Origin: Rostrohypoxylon terebratum
Taxonomy: Eukaryota > Ascomycota > Sordariomycetes > Xylariales > Hypoxylaceae
Direction: 5' to 3'
DNA length: 64,000 nt
NCBI GenBank assembly: GCA_022497145.1
Contig: MU385870.1
Coordinates: forward strand, 380,629-444,628
Shown here: positions 50,672 through 61,607 of the stretch, piece after piece
Layout: each line of letters opens with the position of its first letter
How positions within the stretch are numbered: the stretch's first letter is position 1
The notes under the pieces: model-generated
What the model saw: the letters and a program-made list of their open reading frames with translations, nothing else
The model's database searches: none
Told to the model about the DNA's origin: nothing
Translations under genes and position numbers: made by a program

Positions 50672-52122
50672 GCAAATATGTGACAAGACTAGACCTCCCT
50701 TTTCACCGTACACATTTGTAATATTCTGGGTGGACGGGGGTTCAACTAAAGCTTAGCTTTATAGAGCTAAGCATGATGATGGGTAAACGCTACGTGATGA
50801 CCTAGCATGCGTTCTCCCTGAATTTTCGAGTACATACTTGCACATTTTCCAATTCATCTTCGCCGGGGGTGGTAGTAATTGGAGAGACATTTTTTCTTTG
50901 TGGCCGTGGGCACTGAATGAGATAGGTAGCCACATGGTTCTTTTTTCTACTTTTGTACGGCTATAGAGAGCAGACATGGCGTCAATTGCACAGGGCCGGG
51001 TTGCATCTGCTCGTATCACGATAGGGCTAATTCATGTAGCTTAGAAAGGCCACAAGGGAAACTGGGCCTGAATGAAAATGAGACATAAAATTTAAATAAC
51101 TGCCTGTCCGTCATTTGATCTGTGCTTGCTCGATCCATTCTCTGAACAGATGTCTGGTTTGAATGGTGGAATTACTCGTGTGAAGCTCTAGGTCTGGGAA
51201 GATGTTCATTTAGCCTATAAGGTTCAGTTCTGGGCCGTCAGGGTAATATGATCCTTTGTGACGGAGTAGTAGCGGAATTGCCTGGAACATGACTTGATCG
51301 GCCGTATATCCCCGTAGCAGATCAGATGAGATAGCATCTCGTAGGATGTAGAGAGTATGTAGATTTGGTATATTTCTTTCCAATCGTCGATGGTTCGGGA
51401 CCGTATCCTTGGTCAGTCAGATGTAAATACGAGATACCATGTGAAAGAGAATACGAGTAACAATCAGCTAGGGACTGGTCATCATTATTTTCCTATATGT
51501 CCGGAAAATTGAGAAAGCAGCATATCAATAGGTAACTTTGGGGACGGCACGGCTATGATATAAGTTCTTGATAGGTATAGGGCTTGTACATCTGAGGTAG
51601 CATTGTCACATACGAATTGGTAACCACTTAATGTAACGAATGAAGTGATCTTGGTCCATTCTTCAGGTAGCTTGTAGGTACGTACCTAGGTTTGTATGTG
51701 TTCCTCCCAATATCTACAAGCCTATGGTTCCAGAGGGTAGAAATTGGAAGACTTGGACTTCTTGGAGGCACAGCTTCTGTCCACCCTATCTCCGGATATC
51801 CAGCTTTTGTCCCTCCCCGAGTTCAAAGAGCCATAATCTAGGCTCTGATGATAACCGTTTTGTCAAGTACACTTCCAGCCCATATCTTAGACACCCAGCA
51901 AGCAGACGAGTTGTAGGTAGTTGATGGAATCCAAGAGACTGGCACGCAAGTCACATGTATGTAGCCAGAGCATGTTGGTTCATTCGTCAAGTGTGTGTTT
52001 CATTTTCATGATTCTTAATTCAGAGCAAGACCCTTGAGGCTCCTAATGCCATTGATGATGCGATTTTACATCCCAGACCGAACCCCCTAGAACCGAACGA
52101 CAGAAGTATGCAGACGAGAGGA
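50672..52122. other. Intergenic between convergent genes
   Basis: 3' regions of the transporter and of eL27. Overlapping short frames only. One ACCTAGGT palindrome at 51684-51691. Confidence 0.5.
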
Positions 52123-52900
52123 TTAGAATTCTGTCGAGTTTTTATTAGCACACGTTTTGTAGCAAAAGTAGCAGACCATATATATGGTGATATAATGGTG
52201 ATATGGAAAGAATAGACGTACTCAGAGGGGTGAAGAACCATCGGTTCTTTCCACTTGTGTAGCGCTCCTCCAAGACCTTCTTGACGTTCTTCTTAGCTTC
52301 CTCCCGTTGGCTGACCTCCTTGAAGGTCTCGCCAGAAACAACACCCTTAAGACCCTCAAGTTCGAGAGTGTATCGTGTAGGCATCAAGTGGTTGTAGTTG
52401 ATGGCCTTGATGAAAGGCTTGATCTTAGAGCGCTTCTCTTGGCGCGTCTTGGACATGCGTCGGGTGATCTTGGAGGGGTAGCGCTCGATACCGGCGACCA
52501 GAGCGTGGCCGTAGGGGTGTGCCTTGTTGCCGCTGTCGACGGGTTGAATTATGACGACCTACAGAAGAGGCGGGTTAGTTAAAATTCGTTTCTCGACCCA
52601 TGATATCTTTAGTGGAATGATTGTTCGACGTGTAAATTTCAATTCCGCTGAGTCGTGAGATGGATGTCAGAAGAAATTGTTTCTTTTTTTTTTTAAAAAA
52701 AAAACAACTCAAATTCGGGCATATCTGTGGACGGATATAGTGTAGTGTTGTTCTCGAATATTCAATCTTCAATCCATCGCACATGTCGGCGTATCTTTCC
52801 ATCATCATTGAATTTTTCTCCCTTCTCGATAACGTACCTTCTTACCGGCATATCTGCCGCGGGTGATGATGGCAACTCGGCCAACCTTAAGGAACTTCAT
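52123..52900 (-). CDS. RPL27: 60S ribosomal protein eL27
   Basis: Three exons: 52900-52838, 52558-52222 and 52130-52123; 135 residues, one shorter than yeast Rpl27. It starts MKFLKVGRVAIITRGRYAGK, the KOW-containing N-terminus of eL27, and continues VVIIQPVDSG, KITRRMSKT, FIKAINYNHLMPTRYTLE and NRWFFTPLKF. Intron 1 is 279 bp, the longest in the window, as is common near the start of fungal ribosomal protein genes. The last exon is only 8 bp (two bases, one codon and the stop). It was chosen because eL27 ends in a short basic-aromatic tail, and the A|gtacgt donor with the gacag acceptor gives KF then TAA. Cytosolic large ribosomal subunit. Confidence 0.96.
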
Positions 52901-53368
52901 GATGGTTTCTTCGCTGTCGTATTTGTCGAAAGGGCGAAGTAAGTCGGGGAAGTTGGGAAGTGGGTTGGCGTAATTGGTCGTATGAAGATTACAGTTCGGA
53001 ATGGAGGTAAGTTCACCAGTTCGCAAGTTCGCGGTGGCTAAGAAAATCCAAGTTGTGCCTGAGAAAATTAAGCGAGCTAAGGGTTTTATTTTTGATTGGA
53101 CAAAATTTGGGGTCCCATTTTATCGTTGTCGCAGGTGGTCAGTGCATTGTATCGTAGTACTACTATTGTAGTACAATACAATACAATTCACGGTGGGGCA
53201 GTTGCGGAATACCTAGAACACCAAGTGCGGGTAACAACTTGCAACGATACTTCCAAGATTAACTTTCTACAATACAAGAAACATTGAACATCTCTGTCTA
53301 TGTATTGCAAGCATAGGATCCTAAGACGCGCAGAGAATAACGGCAACTAGATCTACGTAATAACAACA
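52901..53368. promoter_or_regulatory. Bidirectional promoter of eL27 and NCE101
   Basis: 467 bp between divergent start codons. No individual site can be assigned with confidence. Confidence 0.5.
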
Positions 53369-53603
53369 ATGGCTCCTCCGACATATATCATCTCCCGTGT
53401 AGCGGACCCAATCTTCGCAGTGTTTATCGGCCTCGGAGCAGCTGCCACGAGAATCAACCGCGAAGGAAAAGACAAAGGTAGAACAACGCAACAGACCATC
53501 GAGGCTGGAAAGAGGTATATATTACAAACTACTTACAGCACTGTTTGCATTTGCCTAACACTTCTTATCTAGACGACTTGGTAACCTCTTCAAGTCAACA
53601 TAA
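53369..53603 (+). CDS. NCE101: NCE101 family small membrane protein
   Basis: Two exons, 53369-53514 and 53573-53603, with a 58-bp intron (gtatat..tctag); 58 residues. The sequence MAPPTYIISRVADPIFAVF followed by IGLGAAATRINRE is the signature of the NCE101 (non-classical export protein 1) family, which has one membrane segment at about residues 8-28 followed by a basic tail. Splicing adds RRLGNLFKST. The yeast member was linked to export of leaderless proteins; the molecular activity is not established. It is convergent with the TPR gene, 128 bp apart. Confidence 0.9.
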
Positions 53604-53731
53604 TGATATTCTACCGAGTTCCACGGGTCGTGGGGTAATGGACAATACTGGAGATAATGCAAGACAATGCAGTGGTCTTCATATTTAGAGTTCTCTGTGA
53701 TGAAGGATAATAAAATATTTAAACCGAGCCA

Positions 53732-54526
53732 TTATTCCGCATACGCTGGGCCATATTCCTTCTTCATGGCTTCCCTAACCATCTGTCCGCACAGCTTGGC
53801 AGTCGGATTGGTACTCACAGCCAACCCCTTGGCGATCTCATTACCGTATCTCCCTCCTAGAGCAAAGTCTCTTGAGGCCGCCTCCTCGAACTCAATCTTT
53901 GTCCATGTCGCTTCCTTCCTTCCAGAAATACCAGCCACATTACCAGCTTGGAACGATTTTGCAGTCATATGATATATCGCTGCTCGTTGGGTGTGCGCTA
54001 GGGATAAGGTCTTCCCAGCTTGGGGCGAGATAGAAGCAAAGAGGTTCTTTGGTGTTAGCAGCGCGATAGCTTTGTCGAGATCAGAGAGGACCGATGTTGC
54101 CGCTTGCGATTTCTCAGAATCGTCGACATCCCCCAGCACTCGGTTCGAGTCATGGACGCCACTTAGGAGCATTGTATCTCCATACAGCCTTCTCAAGGCT
54201 TGTGCTCTATTGTTGCGGGCACTAGCATAATCAGGGTATTCCGAGATGATTTCACCTAATCTCGATACGCACTTGCGATATCCTTCTATCGGCTCTGTCG
54301 TTGTCGCAGGTCGCAGACCAGCTAGTTGCATCTCCAGTTGTTGCATAGCTAGCACAATCTCCCGTTCCTTCTGAGAGATGCGGTCATACACGGATGTGTC
54401 CGTTATATTCGGATCTTTAGGCAATGTCGTATCTACGATGACGGCCGTCAACGGGTTTGATTCTGGGTCTTTGATTTTCTCGAGCACGTTGAAGTCGCGT
54501 CGACTAAGAGAGCTCGCCGCCGCCAT
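53732..54526 (-). CDS. TTC36-like tetratricopeptide repeat protein
   Basis: Single exon, 264 residues. The N-terminus is MAAASSLSRRDFNVLEKIKD. The central DPNITDTSVYDRISQKEREI segment links to a repeat region with SEYPDYASARNNRAQALRRL, the TPR B-helix signature seen in TTC36 (HBP21). A second repeat-like stretch is DLDKAIALL to LAHTQRAAIYHMTAKSF. The C-terminus contains EFEEAASRDFALGGRYGNEI and ends KKEYGPAYAE. This is longer than vertebrate TTC36 (about 190 residues), mainly by insertions between repeats. TPR proteins of this kind act as adaptors or chaperone partners. It is divergent from the HPPD gene with 1.2 kb between the starts, which matters because mammalian TTC36 is reported to stabilise HPD. 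Confidence 0.85.
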   Translation of the reverse strand: MAAASSLSRRDFNVLEKIKDPESNPLTAVIVDTTLPKDPNITDTSVYDRISQKEREIVLAMQQLEMQLAGLRPATTTEPIEGYRKCVSRLGEIISEYPDYASARNNRAQALRRLYGDTMLLSGVHDSNRVLGDVDDSEKSQAATSVLSDLDKAIALLTPKNLFASISPQAGKTLSLAHTQRAAIYHMTAKSFQAGNVAGISGRKEATWTKIEFEEAASRDFALGGRYGNEIAKGLAVSTNPTAKLCGQMVREAMKKEYGPAYAE

Positions 54527-55727
54527 ACCGAAAATCTATGAAGAGCAGCTGAACCGTTGATGTGGATGACCCGTTGAAAGGTTTTCGGAATCTTGAGGAC
54601 GGCAAGTGGTAGCGAAGTTGGATGAGACAAGCAATGATATCCAGAATCTTGATGAGAGGCGAGAGAGAGGAGATAGATAAGTAGACTAGAGGTAAAGAAT
54701 GACACGGCAGAGATGCGAATGAATAAGGGCTGACATTTAAGCTCCACAGTGACAAATCGATAGCCAACTATTGGTTTCACCTGCCATACATATATAGAGA
54801 GGACGTGTAACTAAAGGACCGCTCTCTTCTCCACCTCGGGTCCTATTTTCAATGCCGACAAGTCTGGATGGTTCACCTGCAGCTACCTAGGTCCTAAGGT
54901 CAGTGATATGTCCGTGGTGGCCAACGATAAGGGAATAACTCGAAGAACTCGAAGAACTCGAAGAACTCGAATAATTTGGAAGGAAACAAGCTTTCGCCCC
55001 CCTCTAACCGCGTAAAGCCACTTGACCTTATTGGATAATATTACTTAGCTCTAAGTGGGTGGCGTCGGATAGCTGCAGGGCGGAAGTGTGGATTTCGGGC
55101 ACGGCTAGCTTCGGCAAGTTATCTGACGTCTTTTGTTTTCCGCAGCCGCTCGGGGCCCATTCTGTCACTACCTCTCCATGGTTATGGGTTTCATGGGTTC
55201 TATGGGTTCTGTACTATGTAGTACTAGATTCCATCACCCTTTTTCTCGCGGTGAAACTAGGTACCCTACCACCTGCCACCTGCCAACCTCATCCCCGCGC
55301 ATAGGGAGCTATTACCGGGACCTATGCTATTGGAGATCTTACGTATGACTGTGGGCATTAGTCTTTGCGACCTGCCAACAAGGAAAGCCGTCCAAGCTGT
55401 CCAAGAATGCGGAATCAAATCCGGCCCCGACCTTTCCATAGTTACCCGCCATAAAGTTAAAGGTAGGTGTGAGTATAATGTAGGTAAGGGACATCTAAAG
55501 GTATGCTAGCCGTCTATATCTTCGTGCTTATATCTCCTTGATTGAAGTCTATCTAAATTCTATATGACTCTTATATCATATTATAATCACTTGAACATCC
55601 AGTATCTAAGCATTTAAGCTAGCCTCTATTTCCCCTATTCATTCCACCCAGTCTCATCTATCTACCTACCCTTTCTCTTGGTGATATCAGGCTATCAAGA
55701 CATCTATCGTCGAGTAACCAAAGAACC
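54527..55727. promoter_or_regulatory. Shared upstream region of the TTC36-like and HPPD genes
   Basis: 1.2 kb between divergent start codons with no gene of its own. It holds an ACCTAGGT palindrome (54885-54892) and a 9-bp tandem repeat (54937-54972). The HPPD-proximal part has CT-rich stretches typical of fungal promoters. Confidence 0.5.
54937..54972. repeat. 9-bp tandem repeat (AACTCGAAG), four copies
   Basis: Three exact copies and a fourth differing in its last base, inside the shared upstream region of the TTC36-like and HPPD genes. Confidence 0.85.
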
Positions 55728-56984
55728 ATGGCCCCCTCAGCGATCTCAGAATCTCCCCCAAGAGACACTACCTTCCATCCCCCTCACACATCATCAGACT
55801 CCTACGCCATCCAAGCCGGCATACCCTCATTCCAGGGCTATGACCACGTTACATGGTGGGTAGGAAACGCCAAGCAAGCCGCCTCATACTACAACACGCT
55901 CTTCGGCTTCACAACGGTCGCGTACCGCGGCCTCGAGACGGGCAGCCGGTACTTCACGTCCTATGTCGTAGCCAACGGCGATATCCGCTTCGTCTTCACC
56001 TCGCCGATCCGGTCGTTCGCACACCTGCCCGCCGACGAGCCCATAACGGCAGACGAGCGCAAATTACTCCAAGAGATGCACGATCACCTCGAGAGGCACG
56101 GCGACGCGGTCAAGGACGTAGCCTTCGAGGTCGATAGCGTGGAGGGCGTGTATGAGAGGGCCATAGCGCAAGGTGCTGATGCCGTCCAGGCGCCTAGGGT
56201 GACGAGGGATAAGCTACACGGCGAGGTGCTGACGGCCGTGATCCGCACATATGGCGACACAACGCACACCCTGATCTCGCGGCGCGATTACAAGGGCCCC
56301 TTCCTCCCAGGCTTCGTAGCGCGATCCCCCGCGCCGTCAAGCGTAAGCCTGCCGCCCATCGAGCTAGCCCGCATCGACCACTGCGTCGGCAACCAATCCT
56401 GGAACGAGATGGTGTCCGCGTGCGAGTTCTACGAGCGGTGTCTGGGCTTCCACCGCTTCTGGTCCGTGGACGACAGCCAGATCTGCACCGAGTTCAGCGC
56501 GCTCTCCTCCATCGTCATGAGCAGCGAGAACGGCGTGGTCAAGATGCCCATCAACGAGCCGGCGGTGGGCAAGAAGAAATCCCAGATCGAAGAGTTCGTC
56601 ATCTTCAACTCCGGCCCCGGCGTCCAGCACATCGCGCTCCTGACCCACGACATCATCGCCACCGTCTCCGGCATGCGCGCCCGCGGCGTCGAGTTCATCA
56701 GCGTGCCCGAGACCTACTACACGACCATGAAGGAGCGCCTCAAGACCGAGAAGAGGAACTGGGAACTCGAGGAGAGCTTCGACACCCTGCAGCGCTTGAA
56801 CATCCTCATCGATTACGACGAGGGCGGCTACTTGCTTCAGCTGTTCACCAAGCCGCTGATGGACCGCCCGACCGTGTTCGTCGAGATCATCCAGCGCCAC
56901 GACTTTGACGGCTTCGGCGCCGGCAACTTCAAGAGCTTGTTCGAGGCTATCGAGCGTGAGCAGGCTGAGAGGGGGAACTTGTGA
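55728..56984 (+). CDS. hppD: 4-hydroxyphenylpyruvate dioxygenase
   Basis: Single exon, 418 residues. The two vicinal-oxygen-chelate halves are both present: the first starts at GYDHVTWWVGNAKQAASYY, the second at ELARIDHCVGN. The iron ligands are intact: His218 (IDHCVGN), His301 (VQHIALLTHD) and Glu386 (VFVEIIQR). The C-terminal gate helix GFGAGNFKSLFEAIEREQ is complete. The enzyme converts 4-hydroxyphenylpyruvate to homogentisate in tyrosine catabolism, which also supplies pyomelanin precursors in fungi. The N-terminal extension of about 25 residues is Ser/Pro-rich. No other tyrosine-pathway gene (homogentisate dioxygenase, fumarylacetoacetase) lies in the window. The start is the first ATG in good context and precedes the conserved region. 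Confidence 0.96.
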   Translation: MAPSAISESPPRDTTFHPPHTSSDSYAIQAGIPSFQGYDHVTWWVGNAKQAASYYNTLFGFTTVAYRGLETGSRYFTSYVVANGDIRFVFTSPIRSFAHLPADEPITADERKLLQEMHDHLERHGDAVKDVAFEVDSVEGVYERAIAQGADAVQAPRVTRDKLHGEVLTAVIRTYGDTTHTLISRRDYKGPFLPGFVARSPAPSSVSLPPIELARIDHCVGNQSWNEMVSACEFYERCLGFHRFWSVDDSQICTEFSALSSIVMSSENGVVKMPINEPAVGKKKSQIEEFVIFNSGPGVQHIALLTHDIIATVSGMRARGVEFISVPETYYTTMKERLKTEKRNWELEESFDTLQRLNILIDYDEGGYLLQLFTKPLMDRPTVFVEIIQRHDFDGFGAGNFKSLFEAIEREQAERGNL

Positions 56985-57713
56985 ATGCCAGATGAAAAAT
57001 TGGAAGTAACTTGCCCATTACAACAACAAAAGGGTGGGCGAGGGAAAATTAGAACATGTACGATTATCTATCTTAACGAGATCACGACATAGCGTCGTCG
57101 GCGGGTTCTGGTCCCGTGGCATTGCATCGAAGCATGCTGGAGGGCCTCGGCAAATCCCATGTAGTCCTGAGTGCGGACATTATCATTTCGTAGTTTGAAG
57201 CATAAGCTATCCATTAGAAGCCATCATACATTACTCACATAGCGATAGGGTAGGCACATAGCTACCTAGTACCTAGATAGTTCTCTGTCATTCATTCGAA
57301 TGCCTTTTCTCTATACATCATCGTCTGGATGCTTGCGTCGTTTTATCGTGTATACCTATGTACGTACGAAGAGAGAAAAAAAAAAGAGAGCCCCGTCCCA
57401 TCCAAGGAAGGTTTCTATGCGAGGAAAAGGTAAGTAGAAGAAACAAAACATGCGCGCCTCAAATCGAGGACGTGTTATAGTCAATCGCCTTATCCTGTAT
57501 GTGAAGTACCGCCAACGCCCCCTCTCCCTTTTTGTTTTCCATGCTGTAATGTGATGTGATGTGTAAAGTGACGTGACTGTTATGCCTGGAGTTCGTTCAA
57601 AAATGACCACCTTGACCAATAATGGCAATGCACCTCCTAGTAATCTGTCGGTGAGGGTGTACCTACTAGGCACTTGTACGCAGGAGCGCACTCCCACTCC
57701 CCTTCTATCCGAC
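56985..57713. other. Intergenic between convergent HPPD and SSL1
   Basis: 3' flanks of both genes; no further gene seen. Confidence 0.5.
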
Positions 57714-59310
57714 TCAGGAATCTATCTCCATAGCTGCGTTCGCGTTCCCGTTACTCGTTCCATTGCTATTGCCATTACTCTTCCCATTCTGTCTACCCCC
57801 GCCCAAACCCCTAGTATCGCTTTGGCACCCAGGGCAATTGTGCAGTACTTCGTGAGCGAACAAGTCGCAATCGATACAGAAATGATTTCTGCACACTTCG
57901 CACGCGTACCTACCAGACTCGCTAAGGCCTTTCACAGGCGGCGGCACCACCACGGCCCCGGCCCCAGCGTTGCTATTACTCCTCGCCTTCCCTTTGTCTG
58001 GGGTTTTCCCCTTACTAGACTCTGGCCTCGGCGCCTCCGGGAACGGGGTCAAGCACGAGTAGCAAGCCTTGCTCCTCTTCGCCTCTGCCCACGGGACCTC
58101 GACCCAGTTCTTCAGCGGGAACAGGTGATGGTATGACCGCGCGAGATGCGTGGATAGAATTAATGTCAACCCGCAGCCGGGGCACTCCGCGGGGAGGCGG
58201 CAAACCCTGCTGCCGCAGCGAGTGCACTTGTACCCCTCCTTCGTAGGCCGGTTATGGCACGCGCAATAATGTATACCGCCTCCAGCAGCAAGTGTGCGCG
58301 AGGGAAAGCCCATCATGAGGAGGCTGGCGTTGCTCTGCTCCGCGGTGCGGGTAATGGGGGGAGTCGTGATGGCTAGCAGCAGGCTGCGGAAGTGGTCTTC
58401 GTGGAGGGCGATGGAATAGCTGGAGTTGTCGCCTCCGTTGGTCTTGTAGCATAATTCGTCGCAGATGGCGACTTGGGCTGCGAGTCCGACGATCGAGACG
58501 CGGATGCGGTCGCGGACGAGGTTGGCAATCGTCTCGTGGATATCGCCTGGATCGCTGGACATGAGGGCGCCGTACACAATTACGACTTCGCGCGTGCCGT
58601 GGGAGGGGGTGTGGCTGTTGAATACATATTTGTTAGCTGTTTTATTCCTCTTCGCCCATATTTATATTTAGATCCAAATTTAAACGTCTTCTTTCCTGCT
58701 ATAATAATTAAAAAGAAACATACTATAGCGAACCCCGACACATCTCCAGCGCATTCTGTAAACTAGGGTTTCCCTGCGGATCCTGCTTGATCCAGCCTTG
58801 CAGCTTCTCAAGATGATCCGCCGGGTTACCGCTCATATCGCTGATCCTGACCGCGACGCCGTCCCGCATTCCTATAACGGCTAACTGCGAAATCGGGTTT
58901 TGCTCGAAGTACTCTCTTACGAACTGCGAGGCATACGCTATCGTCAATTCGTATCGGCTAGGCAGCAAATCCTTTTCCAGCATTGCGAATGACATGTCTA
59001 TGACCAAGACTAAGTGCCTTATGATACCGCGCTGAAGGGGTGTGGTGTCTCTAAGTAGCCTCGCCCTCTTCTCTGCCTCAGCCCGGCCCTCGATGACGCC
59101 TGTGAGCGTGCCATCTGCATCCTCAACGACGGTATCCCAAGAACGCTGGATGTCTTCCCAGGCGGCCTTAGCGCCCTTTCGGTTCCCCTTCTTGTTCTTA
59201 TCAGGCTGGGCCCGCGATCGAGTGCCATGTTTCGAGCTGGAGGTCACTTGGTGGTCCGCAAAGTCGTCGCTCTCGTTACCATCGTGGTACTCGCCGTCGG
59301 AGTCGGCCAT
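57714..59310 (-). CDS. SSL1: TFIIH core subunit SSL1/p44
   Basis: Two exons, 59310-58724 and 58614-57714, with a 109-bp intron that has a perfect GTATGT donor; 495 residues. An acidic, disordered N-terminus leads into the von Willebrand A-like domain (HLVLVIDMSFAMLEKDL, about 95-270), which continues across the splice as CRGSLY/HTPSHGTREVVIVYG. The zinc-binding C-terminal half has CACHNRPTKEGYKCTRCG, CRLPAECPGCGLTL, then the C4/RING-like CYSCLTPF..CEVCRNHFCIDCD..CPGC. A Ser/Gly/Asn-rich insertion lies between the last two parts. SSL1 binds and stimulates the XPD helicase (Rad3) in transcription initiation and nucleotide excision repair. The tail is Asn/Gly-rich and ends AAMEIDS. Confidence 0.95.
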
Positions 59311-60405
59311 GGTCGAGTTACGATCGGAATACGCCTTCGTCGAGATCTAATATGAAAGGTTCCCACTTTTTATGACCCTTTAATTCAGCAAAAACACTTC
59401 TCTATTGTCGCAACGTCGTCAATTCAGGTATTAGGTAGTAAAGGGAGGATAATAAAGGCAAGGGGGGAAAGAAGAAGAGAATAAGTCTTAGCTTGTAGCT
59501 AGCACTTGACGCGCGACTGATTTTTTCTTACAACACCTCAAGACATTGTTAGCGAGTCAAAGGGCAGCATAACCCCAGCAGGCTACCTAGAAACGCCCCA
59601 AAGATCGCGACCGAAGTGAGGTATCTCAATGAACGAGGAATGTGTAATGATCAAGATTTTATTAAGATTTTATTGTCAGGCAAGGCTACTAATAGCTTGT
59701 CTTTGTTGAATGCGACTGCCGCAATTGCGTAGCCTTGTATTTTGCATCATAAGCTTTGGCCAATAGGAGATCGGATAGATAATACTAGGTACAGGTACTT
59801 TTACGGATTGGAAGGTACCTCAGTACACACGCATGTTACATCCATTAGGTAGGACCTAGGTACATCGGACGTACATATACCTAATAGGTGATGCTCAAGT
59901 TCACATGCAAGCACATGCAAGCTCATAGTATAACTCATTTCGAACGCATTGAAAATCGAACAAACACATTACTGGCTCGACTCGTCTAGTTCGAGACTAT
60001 TTAACTCTCATCATACGACATCATATACATTAGCCGCATATCACCACCTCCTGGGTATAGTAACAACCGCCAACCACCAACCACACCCCAAACTCTCCGC
60101 TAACCAGCGAAGAGCATGTCTGCCACCACATGTATTGGATATGAATATAACTCATCCCCTCCCCAAGCGTACTAACGTCGCATCATGTAGCGCATGCCAT
60201 CGTGCTCCTTCGACGCTCACCCCTTTCCCTTTAGGCATAACTGTTTTTTTTTCTATGTGGATTAAATCTTCGGTGTATTTTTATCCCCGTTCCTCTCGAG
60301 ACGGTGGATTTATAGGACGAATCCAAGGAATGAAAAGAAACGAACATGAACGGGTATATTGGTGAACCTGAACGCCGACTCCGTACTCAAAATGAAGGAC
60401 GATAT
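59311..60405. other. Intergenic, no gene seen
   Basis: Promoter of SSL1 and the 3' flank of the Chs7-family gene. One ACCTAGGT palindrome at 59854-59861. Confidence 0.5.
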
Positions 60406-61607
60406 TTAAGGATATCCCGCAGGCTGGCTGGCAATCGGCCAGTCATCTTCCGTGATACTCGACCAGAATACCCAAATCATCACCACTGCAAGCAGAGTGA
60501 AGAGCGTCTCGAACAAGGCACCGTCGATCTTGCCAGCAGTTCCGTTGCATATGTAAGGGCTGATGACGTAGGTGAATATCTGTCCTAGTGCGAAAAGAAT
60601 AGCAGCGCCTGTGAGATAGATCATCGGCCGAACTTCGCCGAGAATTCGGAGCACGAGCACGGCTTCTAGAACGTAGAAAGCTACGAGGAAGACTAGCGGT
60701 GCAAGCTGGTACAGGACGTATAGAGCGATATTTCGATAGTGATCGTTAGGATCTGGGACAAACTCATTCGTCCAATGATACCCCGTATCAAGCGTGATGT
60801 AACCAGTTCCGATGAATAAAACAGCGCCGGAGATGAGCATAAGCCCTATCGACAGAGGCGTGCCGTCGTCGAGAACTTGGTAGCCCACGACGGCATTAAG
60901 TAATAAGATCCATGTCGTTGCAATTATCATTCCAATATGAATTCCGGTAAAGGCCTGGCCAGTCAAGTTAGCTTTGTCTTTCCCACGAGTACATCTTCGC
61001 TCGTATCACATACCACTCGAACCTTTCCACTAAGAGGAAATTCTCCAACTGTGAATATTTCGCATATTTCGATAATTATGTAACCAATGAGGAATAATTG
61101 CATTTCTCTGTAGCTGAATGAGTAAAAGAGCTTGAAAAATAAAGGGATTGTATACGAACCTCCTACCGACCGCAGCCTTCTTTCTCTCCGAGCGTAGCAA
61201 CAGCCATGTTGAAACAGCAATGGCAATGCCGCAAAGCAATATGGATCCTATGCTTCATTAATAAGAGCTCATACGACAGTCCGCAAGGTTCTACAAACCC
61301 AAATTTCCTAGATACCGGTCACCAGACAACGGAATGCCTCGCAGATCGCAACCGCCGAAACCTCGTTGGTCATGATTTGTAGAGAGAACCTATTCGCGAA
61401 TTCGTTAGCAATCTCGGGTTTCCAGTTGGAAATCGTGGAGTTGTATCTCTCGACGGACGTACATTGCAAACTGGTAAGGTCGAATCGCGACAGAACGCCT
61501 GTATACGTCGTGGTTAGTGTTGCGTACGAACACGATGATGCATCAAGTCATAGCCATCCAAGCTAGGAGACACATACGTCGAAATTGCCGAAATTCGTCG
61601 ACCCCAT
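60406..61607 (-). CDS. Chs7-family membrane protein (chitin synthase III export chaperone-like)
   Basis: Six exons: 61607-61578, 61498-61463, 61389-61299, 61247-61160, 61113-61014 and 60954-60406. The introns are 46-79 bp; 297 residues. The start MGSTNFGNFDAFCRDST then LPVC matches the N-terminal motif of Chs7 proteins. The rest is a seven-helix membrane protein: SILLCGIAIAVSTWLLL, EMQLFLIGYIIIEICEIF, HIGMIIATTWILLLNAVVGY, then the conserved QVLDDGTPLS, and further helices to LLAVVMIWVFWSSITEDDW. Chs7 is an ER protein needed to export class IV chitin synthase (Chs3). Filamentous fungi have several paralogs, and this one differs enough that the orthologous role is uncertain. The central GCDLRGIPLSGDRYLGN loop replaces the segment usual in yeast Chs7. 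Most exons are under 100 bp. Confidence 0.85.

Larger units (their letters stand above)
6187..59861. repeat. Dispersed ACCTAGGT palindrome family
   Basis: Copies seen by eye at 6187, 24565, 25359, 29145, 31197, 46086, 46222, 51684, 54885 and 59854. All are intergenic and most lie within longer TAGGTAGGTAC-like words. This entry lists separate sites and not one continuous element. Confidence 0.7.

Noticed and set aside
52559..52837. Possible C/D snoRNA in the first intron of RPL27 (ATGATGA and CTGA present)
   Set aside because: The boxes are about 130 nt apart and there is no terminal stem to pair them.
56364..56908. Long antisense and +2 frames inside the HPPD gene
   Set aside because: Explained by the GC-rich codon use of HPPD; no motifs of their own.
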